NCBI GenBank assembly: GCA_950295325.1
Contig: OX485808.1
Span: 32,883,180 to 32,947,179 of the forward strand
Direction: 5' to 3'
Length of the DNA stretch: 64,000 bases
From: Polytrichum commune
Taxonomy: Eukaryota; Streptophyta; Polytrichopsida; Polytrichales; Polytrichaceae
Shown here: in pieces, positions 1 to 10,860 of the stretch
Position numbering within the stretch: position 1 is the stretch's first letter
Layout: each line of letters begins with the position of its first letter
Program-made: the position numbers and the translations under genes
The notes under the pieces: generated by a model
The model's input: the letters and a program-made list of their open reading frames with translations, nothing else
Databases searched by the model: none
Told to the model about the DNA's origin: nothing

Positions 1-328
1 TATTGAAAGAACAATAAATCTACCGTTGTGCTATATTTGCAAGTTTTCCGATTACATAGGACAAGTTTTCTACTGACGTCAATCAATTGCCTAGGACACA
101 TATGTTATAGTGGTTTGTGGTAGTATTGTGACAACTTCAAGCTCCAACGAGGATTTTGATCATTGGACCAGATGCAAATTGGGTCACACAGCTGCAATTA
201 GGATCTCAGAACCATAAAGATTGTCATTCCATGTCTTAGAAATCGAAGTTGAGATGCAAAACTTATGACGTCAAAATAGATATCCTCTACTACTTTGTCC
301 AATCGTCGTAACACGAACGCGTAGACCC
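1..328. other. intergenic, nothing recognised
   Basis: No open frame, repeat or RNA gene could be supported here. It is AT-rich flanking DNA of the TIR transposon that follows. Confidence 0.5.
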
Positions 329-336
329 TCCTAATC

Positions 337-1836
337 CACGGGGAGGTCACTCAATAGGATTTTTGTGTACCACGTGCGGCGGAGGGGTATTTGTTTAGGG
401 GCTATTTACCTCCAAGGCACGAATTAAAAGCTCCCTATAATTACATAATATTTTAAAATGGCCTATTTTTTTGTACCCTACCATTACTTATAATGCCCAT
501 GTCATTGAAATTTTTTGTAGTCTATATTCCTTTTAATTAAAAAAATTGAATTTAAGAATGTATCCAATGCAAAAGTGATGGGAAAAGCATGGCAACAAAA
601 AAATATAAAAATTACGTACCATTGCAAAAACCAAGTACAAAAACTTAAAGTGAAAATACAAAAAGAAGACTTAGGATGGAACACAACATGATTGAGTGTG
701 TGTTTACAAACACAATAAGATTGTGTGTGTGTTCACAAATACAACACCCGCTCCATAAAAATCCTTTATTCAAAATCACTTTACATGCTAGTGAAGACCA
801 AAACCAAATAGTGTGAAACACTTTAAGCTTGGTCATGAATATTATATAGTTCGTTCTGTCACAAACTTGGACAGTTGCTCTGAATCATTCCTATCAAGAG
901 TGTAAACCTCATTTGTAGAATTGTAGCTCATGGTTACCGTAGATATAATGCAATCTACATCAATCTATTTGCTATCCGTGTGATCATACTTAAATTTGTT
1001 ACGGCCTGGATATTTTCTATAATATTGCAACAATACTTCGATGTGGGGATTATTAGGATTTCTCCTCCCTGATTCCTCCGTTCGAGCAAGGAGGTCAACC
1101 ACTTGCCTAAGTACTCCAAATTGTTTCCCATTGCGCCGCCGCATAGCCTGCACCCTACCCACCCACCATGAACTGGAATCTACTCCGTTTAATATGTTAG
1201 TAGCATTTCCAGCTTTAACATCAGTCATTGAACGTCCCCTTTTCGTTTGGCAGCGGATTTTACAGTTGACAATAGCATTGTTGTGCTCCGTTGGACAAAA
1301 TGCACCCCACAATCAGATCCTATAGATAACAAACTTGATCCACATAAAGATCTTGCTTGGAGACAATTATCATCGTTGTTGAAATGAATACTATGTTTAA
1401 TTCTTGCTAATCTATCTTTGGATAGAAAAAACATTACCATTGAGTTGCGAGACAAACGTTGACTTGTAAATGGAATGCCCATCAACTTCTACGGTTGGCA
1501 AAAATTTTCCGGTTCTCTGTACTGAGGCTTCCAATTTCATCCATTTTTGGGTGAATGATGAGTAATTTTTCATCCATCCCTCGTGAGGCATGCGTACGAA
1601 ATTGATTCTACTAAACATACATCCTAAGATCCTTATTTTCAGCCGCTATATTATTTTTACTAAAAGGGAATGGCCCATATTTTATACCTATCTATTTTAC
1701 TTGTAATGGGCTTATGTACTTTTAATGGACCCTTCATTATTTGGAATTATTTTATAATTTTTATGTCAAATGATTTTAATCCTCCCTATATTATGCCGCA
1801 CGTCGTTTTTAAAATGCACTAAGTGACCTCCCCGTG
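337..1836. mobile_element. TIR DNA transposon, hAT-like, 1500 bp
   Basis: The two ends are a perfect 15-bp inverted repeat, CACGGGGAGGTCACT at 337 and its complement ending at 1836. They are flanked by a perfect 8-bp direct duplication, TCCTAATC, at 329-336 and 1837-1844. An 8-bp target duplication is typical of the hAT superfamily, so the superfamily call rests on that length; no hAT transposase was recognised. The inside is AT-rich near both ends with fragmentary minus-strand open frames between about 965 and 1618. It looks non-autonomous. A perfect duplication suggests insertion was not ancient. Confidence 0.8.
965..1618 (-). pseudogene. fragmentary open frames inside TIR element
   Basis: Three overlapping minus-strand frames (965-1312, 1225-1485 and 1412-1618) encode up to 115 residues. 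One contains the stretch SSSWWVGRVQAMRRRNGKQF, followed by a Leu/Arg-rich segment. I do not recognise the family. The frames could be a decayed transposase or host-derived sequence carried by the element. There is no clear start or continuous gene. Confidence 0.3.
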
Positions 1837-1844
1837 TCCTAATC

Positions 1845-4800
1845 GTGTTATCTAGGTATTAACCTAGAATTTGGTGTCTACGTTTTGAGCAAAGAGTCCA
1901 ATCTCATCATTAATTAACTTGTCTTTTCAGTGCCCATTCTTGCCTACAAGCTTTGTCATATACTTGCTACTCAAATACAGGTGTCCAACTACAAAGACCG
2001 ATTGCATAAGGTGTTGATGCACATAACCAGATAGATAAGAACTCTAACCGCATAAAACTTGCAATGCATTTGATTCGCTTGTAATGAATTGCTTTCATTG
2101 AAATCAATAAATTAGTTGTCTAACTTGCAATTTGTATTGCAACGAATCTTTTCTCACAAAGGTGTTGAAGCATAAGGTAGATGAGGCTAATTCCGTCACC
2201 TTCCTTAATCAGACACACCTATTTTTGGCTCCTAATCGGCGGTATAATTGCTTTAATTTGGTGGGTGAGTAATCCATGATGATTTAGCTGTGGCTTTGAT
2301 GTTAGTCACCTTCTTAAAAGTGAAACTACAAGCACCATCCTCCATAATGAGGAGTGCTATGCACCAAGCTATGACACGTTTCATTATTGTGCTCGAGGTG
2401 GGCAAATTAGGAGGGGGCATTGAGGTCCCAACAACTTGTATTATGAGTATTCTTTAATGAAAAAACAATTTGGCAACATCTTATCTTACATGTGACCACT
2501 TTAAAAACATGATATAACCAATATTGATATTAAACTTGGTTGTCATTGACAAGTGACCCATGTGGAATTTACTAACGATGTTGCCAAAATTCAAGACTTC
2601 AAGAAAATTCCCGATCATTTTAGAGGAATTTAGAGAATATACCTCAAATTAATAAAGAAAAGCCGAAAGATGTCAACATGTAACCGGATGAACTTGCAAA
2701 CAGTAGGATCTCGACAAGATGAAGCCCAATAATTTCCTACCCATCAGCCAGATGCATGCCAGAAACCAGAGATTTGCAGATCTTACAGTATTGATGAATG
2801 TGCATTATGGAATAGGATGATGACATCAGACCTATGTCATGATAAGAATGCTCATGCATCATGTGCGTTAACCCTTCTGAACACTTGCTGGAACCGAATT
2901 TGGACTGGCATTTGCCAACCATTCTTCTGAGCATTTGTTGAAAGTGATTTGACAAGTGGCAAGTTCAACATGTCACCTTTTGTCAACCTTATATAATCAA
3001 CCAAACTTGACCATTATAATGACAAATATGTAGTAAGGTATGTGGGCAATATATCGATTGGTTTTTCTTGTTCTCCATCTATCAAATTTGAATTTATGAT
3101 GAAACATTAACAAGAACCAATTTGAAGATTAGACCTCCCTTAATTTAGTCATATTTATCCGATATGCATGTTTGTTGATTCCTTAACCGAATATATAATC
3201 CCCCCCAATTGTGTTCACTATTGAGTGTGGGGTGGTTGAGAATTTGGAGGATTTTGTGCATGTGTGTGCATGCGCATTTGCCTACATGGAACATAGCATC
3301 AATATTAATGCATCTTGAAATGCGAGGCACTGGTCTTGGTGCATTCCACTTGGACTGCCTTCAGCAAGGGATGGGGAGAACCAACCGCCAGTTACGGATG
3401 AACCGGTTGAAATTTAAGATTCTAGGAAAATTGCCCATCATTTTAGAGGAATATATGTAATGTACTTCAAATTATCAAAGGAAAACCAAAAGATCACAAC
3501 ATGTACCCGGTTGGATTTGGAAATGCCAGCATTTAGACCAATTATGCCCAAAAATCTCCCTGGACACTGGCCTTGGGCTTATTCTCTCAGGACATACTCA
3601 CATGTGAAAGGGGCAGCCATCCTAGTGCTTTACATGGACCTACACACAGCCCTTACCAAAAAAGCATGCAGCACGCCTTGGGATTCAGATGTGAGAGGTG
3701 CTGGTCCATTCGACCACATGGAACACAGCACCAATTATACTTCATTATGCAATATGATCCACAAATCTTTGTGCATTCCACATGTAAGCATTCCCTCAGA
3801 CTTCCTCTCTTGGTAACTCAGCTACATAATGTGAAAGGGCACTTGGGCGTGTGCATGAACAACCTCGTGAATGAAAAAATCCTCAACTGTATTCTTCACC
3901 TTTTTCGAAGTCCCCCATGTGAATAATAATGTCAATCAAACAACTTACAACTCTATCCAATATCTTAATTCTTTGATTTTACTTGGTTTCTTTGTAATAG
4001 TCATAGTACATTAATTTTTCAATGTAACTCAGTTCTCAAACTTGTCTTAAGATTGAAACAATGTTCAAGCTAAAATACTATATGGTTTAGTTTAGTTTTC
4101 TTAAAAATTCAAGTGTGTGTGTGTATATATATAGATATATATTCAAAAAAAGAAAACATCCAATATAAAACTTCCAAATCTGAGTACTAATAATCAAATG
4201 GTGCAATAAATTAGCTAGTTTGTAATCAAAGTTGAGTGATGAAATCAAAATTTTCAATCAGTTTTAACTGTAAGCTGTTAAAAAATTTCAAGTTTGAGCA
4301 AGTTATGTGGAGTTCAACTTTGGTTTTTGAATTGAAGTGGATTTAAATTCAAGCAGTTTGAATGTTCTACGAAATCCTATTCAAATGACCAACAACAAGT
4401 ATATTTGGTGATTGAACATAATTTGAAGTCCCAATGCAGTGCAAACTTCACAAACATTGGAATACGATTACAACATGTCTAGGCACATTGGAAATGAATG
4501 CAGCTTTTGTTCAACAAAGATTTTTTGGGCAAAACTTCACTATCCAAAAAAAATCGCGCAAAGTATTAGATTCATTTCCCAATATATGGCAGGATAGCAT
4601 CAACATCTCCTTTCCTGGGAAACTAGTGAGGCTGGGAACTTAGTGAAGGTGATACTAAATTCCTTTATGCTATGAAGTAGTGCCACCAAAAGATCCAAGA
4701 TTAGGAAGCATTGGTTATCTCGGCACTTGGCATTATTCACTTAAAGTACCGGCACTTGGCATGAAAGTATCAGCACTTGGCACTAATCACTAAATATACT

Positions 4801-5000
4801 AGCACCTGACACTATTTACTGACAAGCATGTGGCGCACACTAATCACAAGCACGCATTAATTTTCTTGAAATTTATGGCAAATGAGCATAGGATGCATGT
4901 ACCATAGCCATGAATTCAGTGCCACTCAATAGCAACTTCAGCCCTTGGTAACTTTGAGATTTGACTATATTGTGCGTGTGACTTGAATTAGTACCACCCT
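1845..5000. other. repeat-rich intergenic region
   Basis: No gene is supported. A direct, diverged duplication of about 125 bp is visible: 2585-2710 and 3405-3530 share segments such as CATTTTAGAGGAAT and ACATGTA-CCGG. The 3128-3240 stretch, containing CCCAATTGTGTTCA-TATTGAG, recurs near 29605-29720 and in part near 32040-32100, so it is a dispersed repeat. A (GT)n/(TA)n microsatellite lies at about 4113-4142. Frames up to 118 codons at 3209-3926 lack recognisable domains and overlap these repeats. Confidence 0.5.
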
Positions 5001-5008
5001 CACTAACT

Positions 5009-5348
5009 CGGGGGGGGGGGGGGGCAGTGTGTTAAAAAGTTAAGGATATAGGTGCGAACAACCACTATTTTATAGGGGGGTATTACTTTCAATTTATTTT
5101 TTTCACATGCTGTCATTATGTAAATTTCTACTTTGGGTTAATAGAAAAATGGCTTGCATTACTTATAATTCCAAATTACCTATTATTCCATACCCTATAG
5201 TACTTTAAAGATGTCCAGTGCCATTTTTGATACCCTATATTACTCTTAAGTCCATTTATAATTTTTAGCCCCCATGTTTTTAAAATACCCTATCATTTGT
5301 TCGCACGTATATTGCTACTCCAACCAATGACTACCCCCCCCCCCCGAG
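5009..5348. mobile_element. small MITE with poly-G/poly-C ends
   Basis: The left end is CT followed by C and a run of about 15 G; the right end is a run of about 12 C followed by GAG. The 8-bp sequence CACTAACT flanks both sides (5001-5008 and 5349-5356). Inside the ends, the inverted copies share GTGCGAACAA (left near 5052, right near 5298 in complement). The element is about 340 bp with no coding capacity. Because the terminal C and T are shared with the flank, the duplication could also be read as 6 bp, so the superfamily is open; hAT is likely if it is 8 bp. Confidence 0.65.
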
Positions 5349-5356
5349 CACTAACT

Positions 5357-6411
5357 GGTATATTTAATGTAGTATAAAGTGTTCATCAAAACGAGCCGCT
5401 AGGGGCCAAAGGCCCACCTCTGGTGGGAGAAGAAGTCCGCAAGGAAGTTGGCAAAGCATGAAGTTGACGAATCTCAACCTTCGTACCGAACGGAAAATCA
5501 TGGGGGACCAACTCCCGAAAAAAATCCCATTAAATTAAAAGGTAACTCTAATCTGCGAAACTCAATATACATGCACGTACTTAAATTATACTGTGGCCTT
5601 CTGATCACACTTCTATTATCCAACAAATTGGGCGCATGCACCTTGAGTAAACCGATGCGGAAGTAATCGCATCCATAAGCATAGAAAACTGCACGAAGCA
5701 GTGATGGATTACTACTATGCTGTAAAAATTCATGCTCCCAAGGTTCTTGATGTGATTAGAATGTTGTAATGGCTGACAAAAGTATTTGCTGTGAGTATAG
5801 AGTCACAATCGGTGGTCTTGGATGAACCAATACCGCTTCCTTGTTTGTTCAACCTTCGATTAATTCTTTCGCATTCATCCATCAACTCCCTACCTTAAAC
5901 CAGGCACAACAACCCCACAATCTTCTTGTTAGAATCATCTCAACACATGCAATGATTGACATCCAAAGCAAGGCTAGCCAGAAAACTTTAGAGGCACAAA
6001 AAGCCAAGACTTTGCAGGGAGTAAAGTAACAGCAGAAATTGACATTACCGTAGAAGGCTCTATTCTGACAGAAGACAATTGTTTCCTCCTCAAGATTGCC
6101 ATGTGTGATTCATGCATTGGTTGAACCAAATTACATCCCACATGGAACTACATTCCATAACTTGTAAAGATGAAATAGAGCACCCTCTACAGTACTCACG
6201 CTTGTACTAGGTCTCCCTATTACAGTACATAATACTAACAGAACGAAAGATGAGACACACTTTACCTGTTGTCAGCCAGCCGTCCGTATACCTATCTGTG
6301 GCTGCAAAGAGGCTCCGCCACTCTGTCATTTGATCTCGAGTTAAAAGTTTCTCCAAACCCTGAATGAAGCCAATCAGCAGGAGCTACATCAGCTTCTCGA
6401 CTAGCAACAGC
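5357..6411. other. intergenic, nothing recognised
   Basis: Only short frames of about 60-72 codons without domain signatures are present. No repeat or RNA gene was identified. Confidence 0.4.
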
Positions 6412-6845
6412 TTACAACCGCAGGAGATTTGGTTTTTCAGGAATTGATTTTGGAGCGTGCTTTGAAAAATCTGTCAAGAGGGAGAATAAAAGAGGAGTAT
6501 TGGTCTTGAAGACCTGGGTTGTGGCCTCGGCTAGGAGAGCATGCATGCTAAGCATGTGACCAATACGCAATGTGTTTGACATCAAAGTTCCCAACTCTTG
6601 CAACTCCTGCAACATATTCTGTCGGTGCGGTTGACTGTGTATGTTCCCAGCTAATGATTCCAGCACCTCATTACTGTCCTTGAATGTGAAAGAGTACTCA
6701 CCTCTGCCTCCATCATGATTGCATCTCCTTTGCAACCAAGAGTTCGTTGAGATGGTCCAGCTTCACCAACAATAAAATCTCTAGCGTAACCCATCTTTGC
6801 AATCTCTTCTACCAGACTTCGGAGCCGTCCAAAAGAGTCTCTCCT
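6412..6845 (-). pseudogene. two-exon fragment of an unrecognised gene
   Basis: Two minus-strand segments look like real exons. The upstream one (about 6845 to 6703) reads through FGRLRSLVEEIAKMGYARDF to DAIMMEAE and ends at a GTGAGT donor. The downstream one starts after a CATTCAAG acceptor near 6680, reads DSNEVLESLAGNIHS and on through a Leu-rich helical segment (MLSMHALLAEATTQVF), and ends at a stop at 6412-6414. An upstream in-frame stop and the lack of further exons suggest a fragment. I do not recognise the family. It lies just beyond the helicase end of the Helitron remnant, so transduplication is possible; it could also be the 3' end of a decayed host gene. Confidence 0.4.
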
Positions 6846-7437
6846 TAAACCCTAACCTTACTATGGCCTCAAGAGTTTCTTCCCTAGCGGCGAAGGAAAG
6901 GTTCTATGATCTATGAAGGATGTACACTTCTGGGCCAGAAGTAAATAGCATTTTTTCTAGATTGAAAACGGTAAAGGGCTTGATGGAGTCATCGTCTTTG
7001 AACTAGGCAACAGAGAAGGGCTACACAAATAAGTGCGGCCGGATTGAGGTTCTTCAAAGCCTTTGATTCAAAGATTTGCAACTCTCTATTATTAGCAGTA
7101 TTAGAACACATCATTCTGCAAAATTTACAATTGCACAATGAGTTTTTAGATTACTTTTGTACCAAAATTTGGGTGATTTAGGTGTCCAAATGGATATTTG
7201 TGGCCTTAAACCTTTACAAATAGAACTAAAACGTGTTACTACCTCTCATTGTATATTCAAACATTGGCTCTACCCCAATCACATGATTATGGATAGAATA
7301 GAACTTGTTCATGAAGAAATGTTATATGGATCTTGCCATAGGAATAACATACATGATTGCATTCACGTTTTACAACAAATATGACAACATATAGTGACAA
7401 AACGATAACTGATAATAATAAAACACAAGGTGCAAAC
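6846..7437. other. intergenic between gene fragment and Helitron remnant
   Basis: No gene is recognised. If the Helitron remnant is intact at its 3' end, that terminus (hairpin plus CTRR on the minus strand) should lie in or below this stretch, but I could not identify it. Confidence 0.35.
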
Positions 7438-9654
7438 TCAAAGCATAGAGTGGTACACAAGAATTATATAATATGCAAAGGGTGATGTACTTGGAAGTGG
7501 ATTTGAAGATGAAGACTTTGAGAGCTTACATGGAATAAAGTCAGATGGTAATAATCGCCTTTTTATTTTCAAATTGGTTCGATTTGTTACTCTTGACAAC
7601 ATGACATATGTTAGCCCTGGTGCAAATACATTGCGAATGTCCACAACCACATTTGTGGAGATGGTAGCACCTTGCGACTTGTGTCATGCCATTGCATATG
7701 CAAGCATAATGGGAAATCCACTTTTATAGAATTTTTTTCCAAATGTGTACACATGTTCGAAGGTGTTTCATTTGACAATCATTTGTTTTCCGGTGTTGGT
7801 GATTTGAACAATAATGTTTGTTACGTTTTGGTTTGTGTCAAGATTTATACTTGTCACAATTGCGGTGGTTCCATTTACAGCTCCCTTTGAAATGCTCATA
7901 TTTTCGGTGAACATTACAAGTGCATCTATAGCTACAATATGTAATAATTGAATAAAATGAGCATCATCTAGCTATTACTGCATATTATCATCCGGAAAAA
8001 CATTTGTGTCTAATTTCACAGATATCGTTTGTAAAATATTGAATTTTTTCTTGAAAACAATTTCATTGTACTTCATCACTTCCTCGCAATGAGAGCACAA
8101 TATGGTTGTGTCTTTATGAATGTGATCTTGCAAATGTTCCTTAGTTATAAAGCATTCTGCTAAGGCTACTTCTATCTCAAGTTCCGTAGGCACCCGTTCT
8201 CTTATAATGTTGAGAAACTGTAAATATGTAGGGTCTATCGCATGTCGTACCAACTTTTGCTATGTATGATATTTTGCAATAGCCCAACATGGAGCAGATA
8301 TGATGTGCCAACCTCTACACAAAATATCGGGGAATTTGGGTGAATGTATACATGTGGCAGGTCATTGTGCTAGGTCTCCAACTACAAGAACAAGTTTATT
8401 GCAAAGTGCATTCAATGATCTACTTCTGGCGGCTTGTTTGAGTCGGTGTTCGACGGTGCATAGCATGTAGTTTGTCATCATAGACATTTCATCTATGATA
8501 ATGACATCTGTCATTTGCAATCTCTCAAGTACAATTGATGGTTCTTGCAACAGAGACAAATACCCCCGAGGTGGAATACGAAATAGTATATGAGCGGTTG
8601 ACGCAGTGGGAGATAGTCGCAAAACTGCAGCTCCCGTTGTAGCGCACAACAATACATTCTTTTGTAATAGTTGAAAGTGTTGAGCCAAGTATTTTACAAA
8701 GAATGTTTTGCCGCTTCCGAGTGTAACAGTTAAAACGTGCAATCCTACAAGATTTTGAAGGATGTTATCAAGTACATATTGTTGCTCATTTGTAAGAGTC
8801 ATGTCAGAAATATGAATATCAAAAACATGATGTTTCTGTGGTTTTCCTTGGCGCAATGCATGCATAAATATTTCCATTGATGAATTTTCACGATCTGGAA
8901 TGAACAATGGATCGAGAAATGGATAGTCTTGTAGCAATTGGTCAAGAAGTTGAGCTTGTTTTTCTGTCTCAATAAGATTCATTTGTGTGTATTCCGATAG
9001 ATATTTTTGCACTGCTTGCACATCAGGAAGTAGGCCCCAATTGTAACACTTGAAAATGTAGTTATTGTTCGTGTTTTGGTATGATATGAGCTCTATTTCA
9101 TCTCTAAAGCAAAAATTGCATAGAAGAATATTGAAAAAAAATCCTTCTGTATTAAGCGTAGGATAAAAATCAGTGAATCTAGTGAGTTTCGATGTCTCAT
9201 ACAAATAAAACCCAAAGATGTCAATCTTGCAGCATTTTCCATTAGGCCTTTGTATTCTCTCCGTTTCAAATCTTTTGAAATACGAAACAAAAGTCATGTT
9301 CTCAAAATCAAGTGGTATATTACAGTATGCATCAATAGGACGGAATCCTAGTACTCTTGATTTTATAACAATTTTTGTTCATAGCAAAGGCGGTTTTGAA
9401 TCAATGTATCTAACTATTTTGTTTTTCTACACTATCAGGATGTGAAGGCAAGCCAACGCAGCTTCCGCAAGCGAAATTGGTTTGGCCATAATAAGTGAAG
9501 ATATCAATTGTAACTGAGCGTTTGACGCTCCTTGAATGCCCAATCGTTCAACATTGGTTTTATCTAATTGTATTGGACCGTGTGGCTCACATTTCATTGC
9601 ATATTTGAGTAAGTAATATGACCAGTACGCAGTGTTGATCCTTTGTATATTCAT
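7438..9654 (-). pseudogene. Helitron PIF1-like helicase, broken
   Basis: The linker piece (9654-9427) contains YLLKYAMKCEP and ISSLIMAKPISLAEAALACL, which are typical of the segment before the helicase in Helitrons. The main piece (9297-8362) has a Walker A-like TLGSGKT (canonical G-x-GTGKS/T), the sequence TTGAAVLRL, Walker B DVIIIDEMSMM and motif III VVGDLAQ. The next pieces (8253-7975 and 7650-7438) continue the helicase; the last carries motif VI as GLTYVMLSRVTNRTNLKI. Frameshifts and stops separate the pieces. The family unwinds DNA during rolling-circle transposition. Confidence 0.82.
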
Positions 9655-9889
9655 ATGTGCACCCCAAAGAAGTAAAATGGATGCATGATATGGAACGACA
9701 TTTCAATCCTCAATTCGAGGCCTATAGTAATCCCATCTTCTTGATTCTGTGTTAAATGTTGTTTTTCTTATGAATGAATAGGAAATGAAAATCCATACTT
9801 ACAAATACCTACATTTTTGTGATGGTATCGTAAACAACATGAATATAGTTGTTTTCGCATGACTTATTTGAACAACCTATTCTGATGTG

Positions 9890-10860
9890 GATCTGTAGGT
9901 TCAAGAAAAAATTTCAGTATTGTATCAAACACAATGGAGACGGTAGCAGTAATCTTATTTGTAATGCGTTCAACATCTGAATTTTCTATCCATAAAATAA
10001 TATGTACATACAACGATTCGTGAAATTGTATTTCATATCAAAACACGTATTCTTTAAGACAACCAAGTATACGGGGTCCTGATAGAATGTAAGAATGCAT
10101 AATTTTTTGAAGTCGAGCATGAAATATGGATGCACATTCCACAGGGCAGTCTTTCCATGTAAGTGAGGTATCAATTTTTTGCACCATGTAATCTATATGT
10201 GTAAATTCCTCCCATCGTAGAGAGTTTGCTTCATCAGCTGTTAAAGTAAGAAAAAAAATCAGGCATGCCAAATTTTTTTACCATTGCAAACAAGTCTTAT
10301 AGTTGAGATTTGTGCCATCGTGGGGACCCTTCTATTGATGAAAGATGATTGTACTTTGTTACATGTTGTAGTTCCTCGGCATCATTCATGTTCGGATGTG
10401 TTTGTTTTGTTTGTTTAATTTCTCTATCCAGACATGTTTGCGAAAATTCTTTCAATTATTGCACAGATTGGCGTATGTCATACATGTATAATAAGTATGG
10501 TTTGTATAGAGTGAAAGATGAGAACAATGTACTCATGCGGTATTCTCCTCTTTTATCAGAGCCAATACCATTTCGAAGATGCATATTTCCTATGGAATGA
10601 AAATCCATATGTTTCTTGGGTCCCTCTTGTGTGCGCATGTTGAACAATAGTGCCAAATCATAGACTTCGTGCGGAACGTTCATATATGAAAATGACATCA
10701 AGTGTAATGTAGCATTTCCGATTATTTGTTGAATTACATCTGGTGTAAGAACGCACATACTTGTGCTTTTGTGAGGCTGCTCAAAAACTGTAACATATGT
10801 TTGAAAGAATGGGTTGGTAGTTAGGTTTTGTGCCAATAATGGACTTAGAGAAGATGCCAA
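9890..10860 (-). pseudogene. Helitron Rep (HUH endonuclease), broken
   Basis: The segment near 10271-10040 reads LTLTADEANSLRWEEF, then MVQKIDTSLTWKDCPVECA, then a SYILSGPRILGCLKEYV stretch. This matches the conserved core of Helitron Rep proteins. After an in-frame TGA near 10041, the frame goes on with ESLYVHIILWIENSD, which occupies the position of the HUH motif; the first histidine is replaced (LYVHI where H-hydrophobic-H is expected). The frame at 10860-10456 is the probable N-terminal part. Stops and the missing HUH histidine make it a pseudogene. Confidence 0.75.

Larger units (their letters stand above)
7438..10860 (-). mobile_element. decayed Helitron (RepHel) remnant
   Basis: On the minus strand, the order is Rep-like domain (about 10860-9890), linker (9654-9427), then PIF1-type helicase (9297-7438). 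This is the Rep-then-helicase order of plant Helitrons. The pieces lie in different frames and are broken by stops, so the element is inactive. Neither the 5' TC end nor the 3' hairpin/CTRR end was identified, so the element boundaries are wider than given. Confidence 0.8.

Noticed and set aside
3209..3926. Overlapping plus-strand frames of 83-118 codons
   Set aside because: They overlap diverged direct repeats, have mutually exclusive frames and show no domain.
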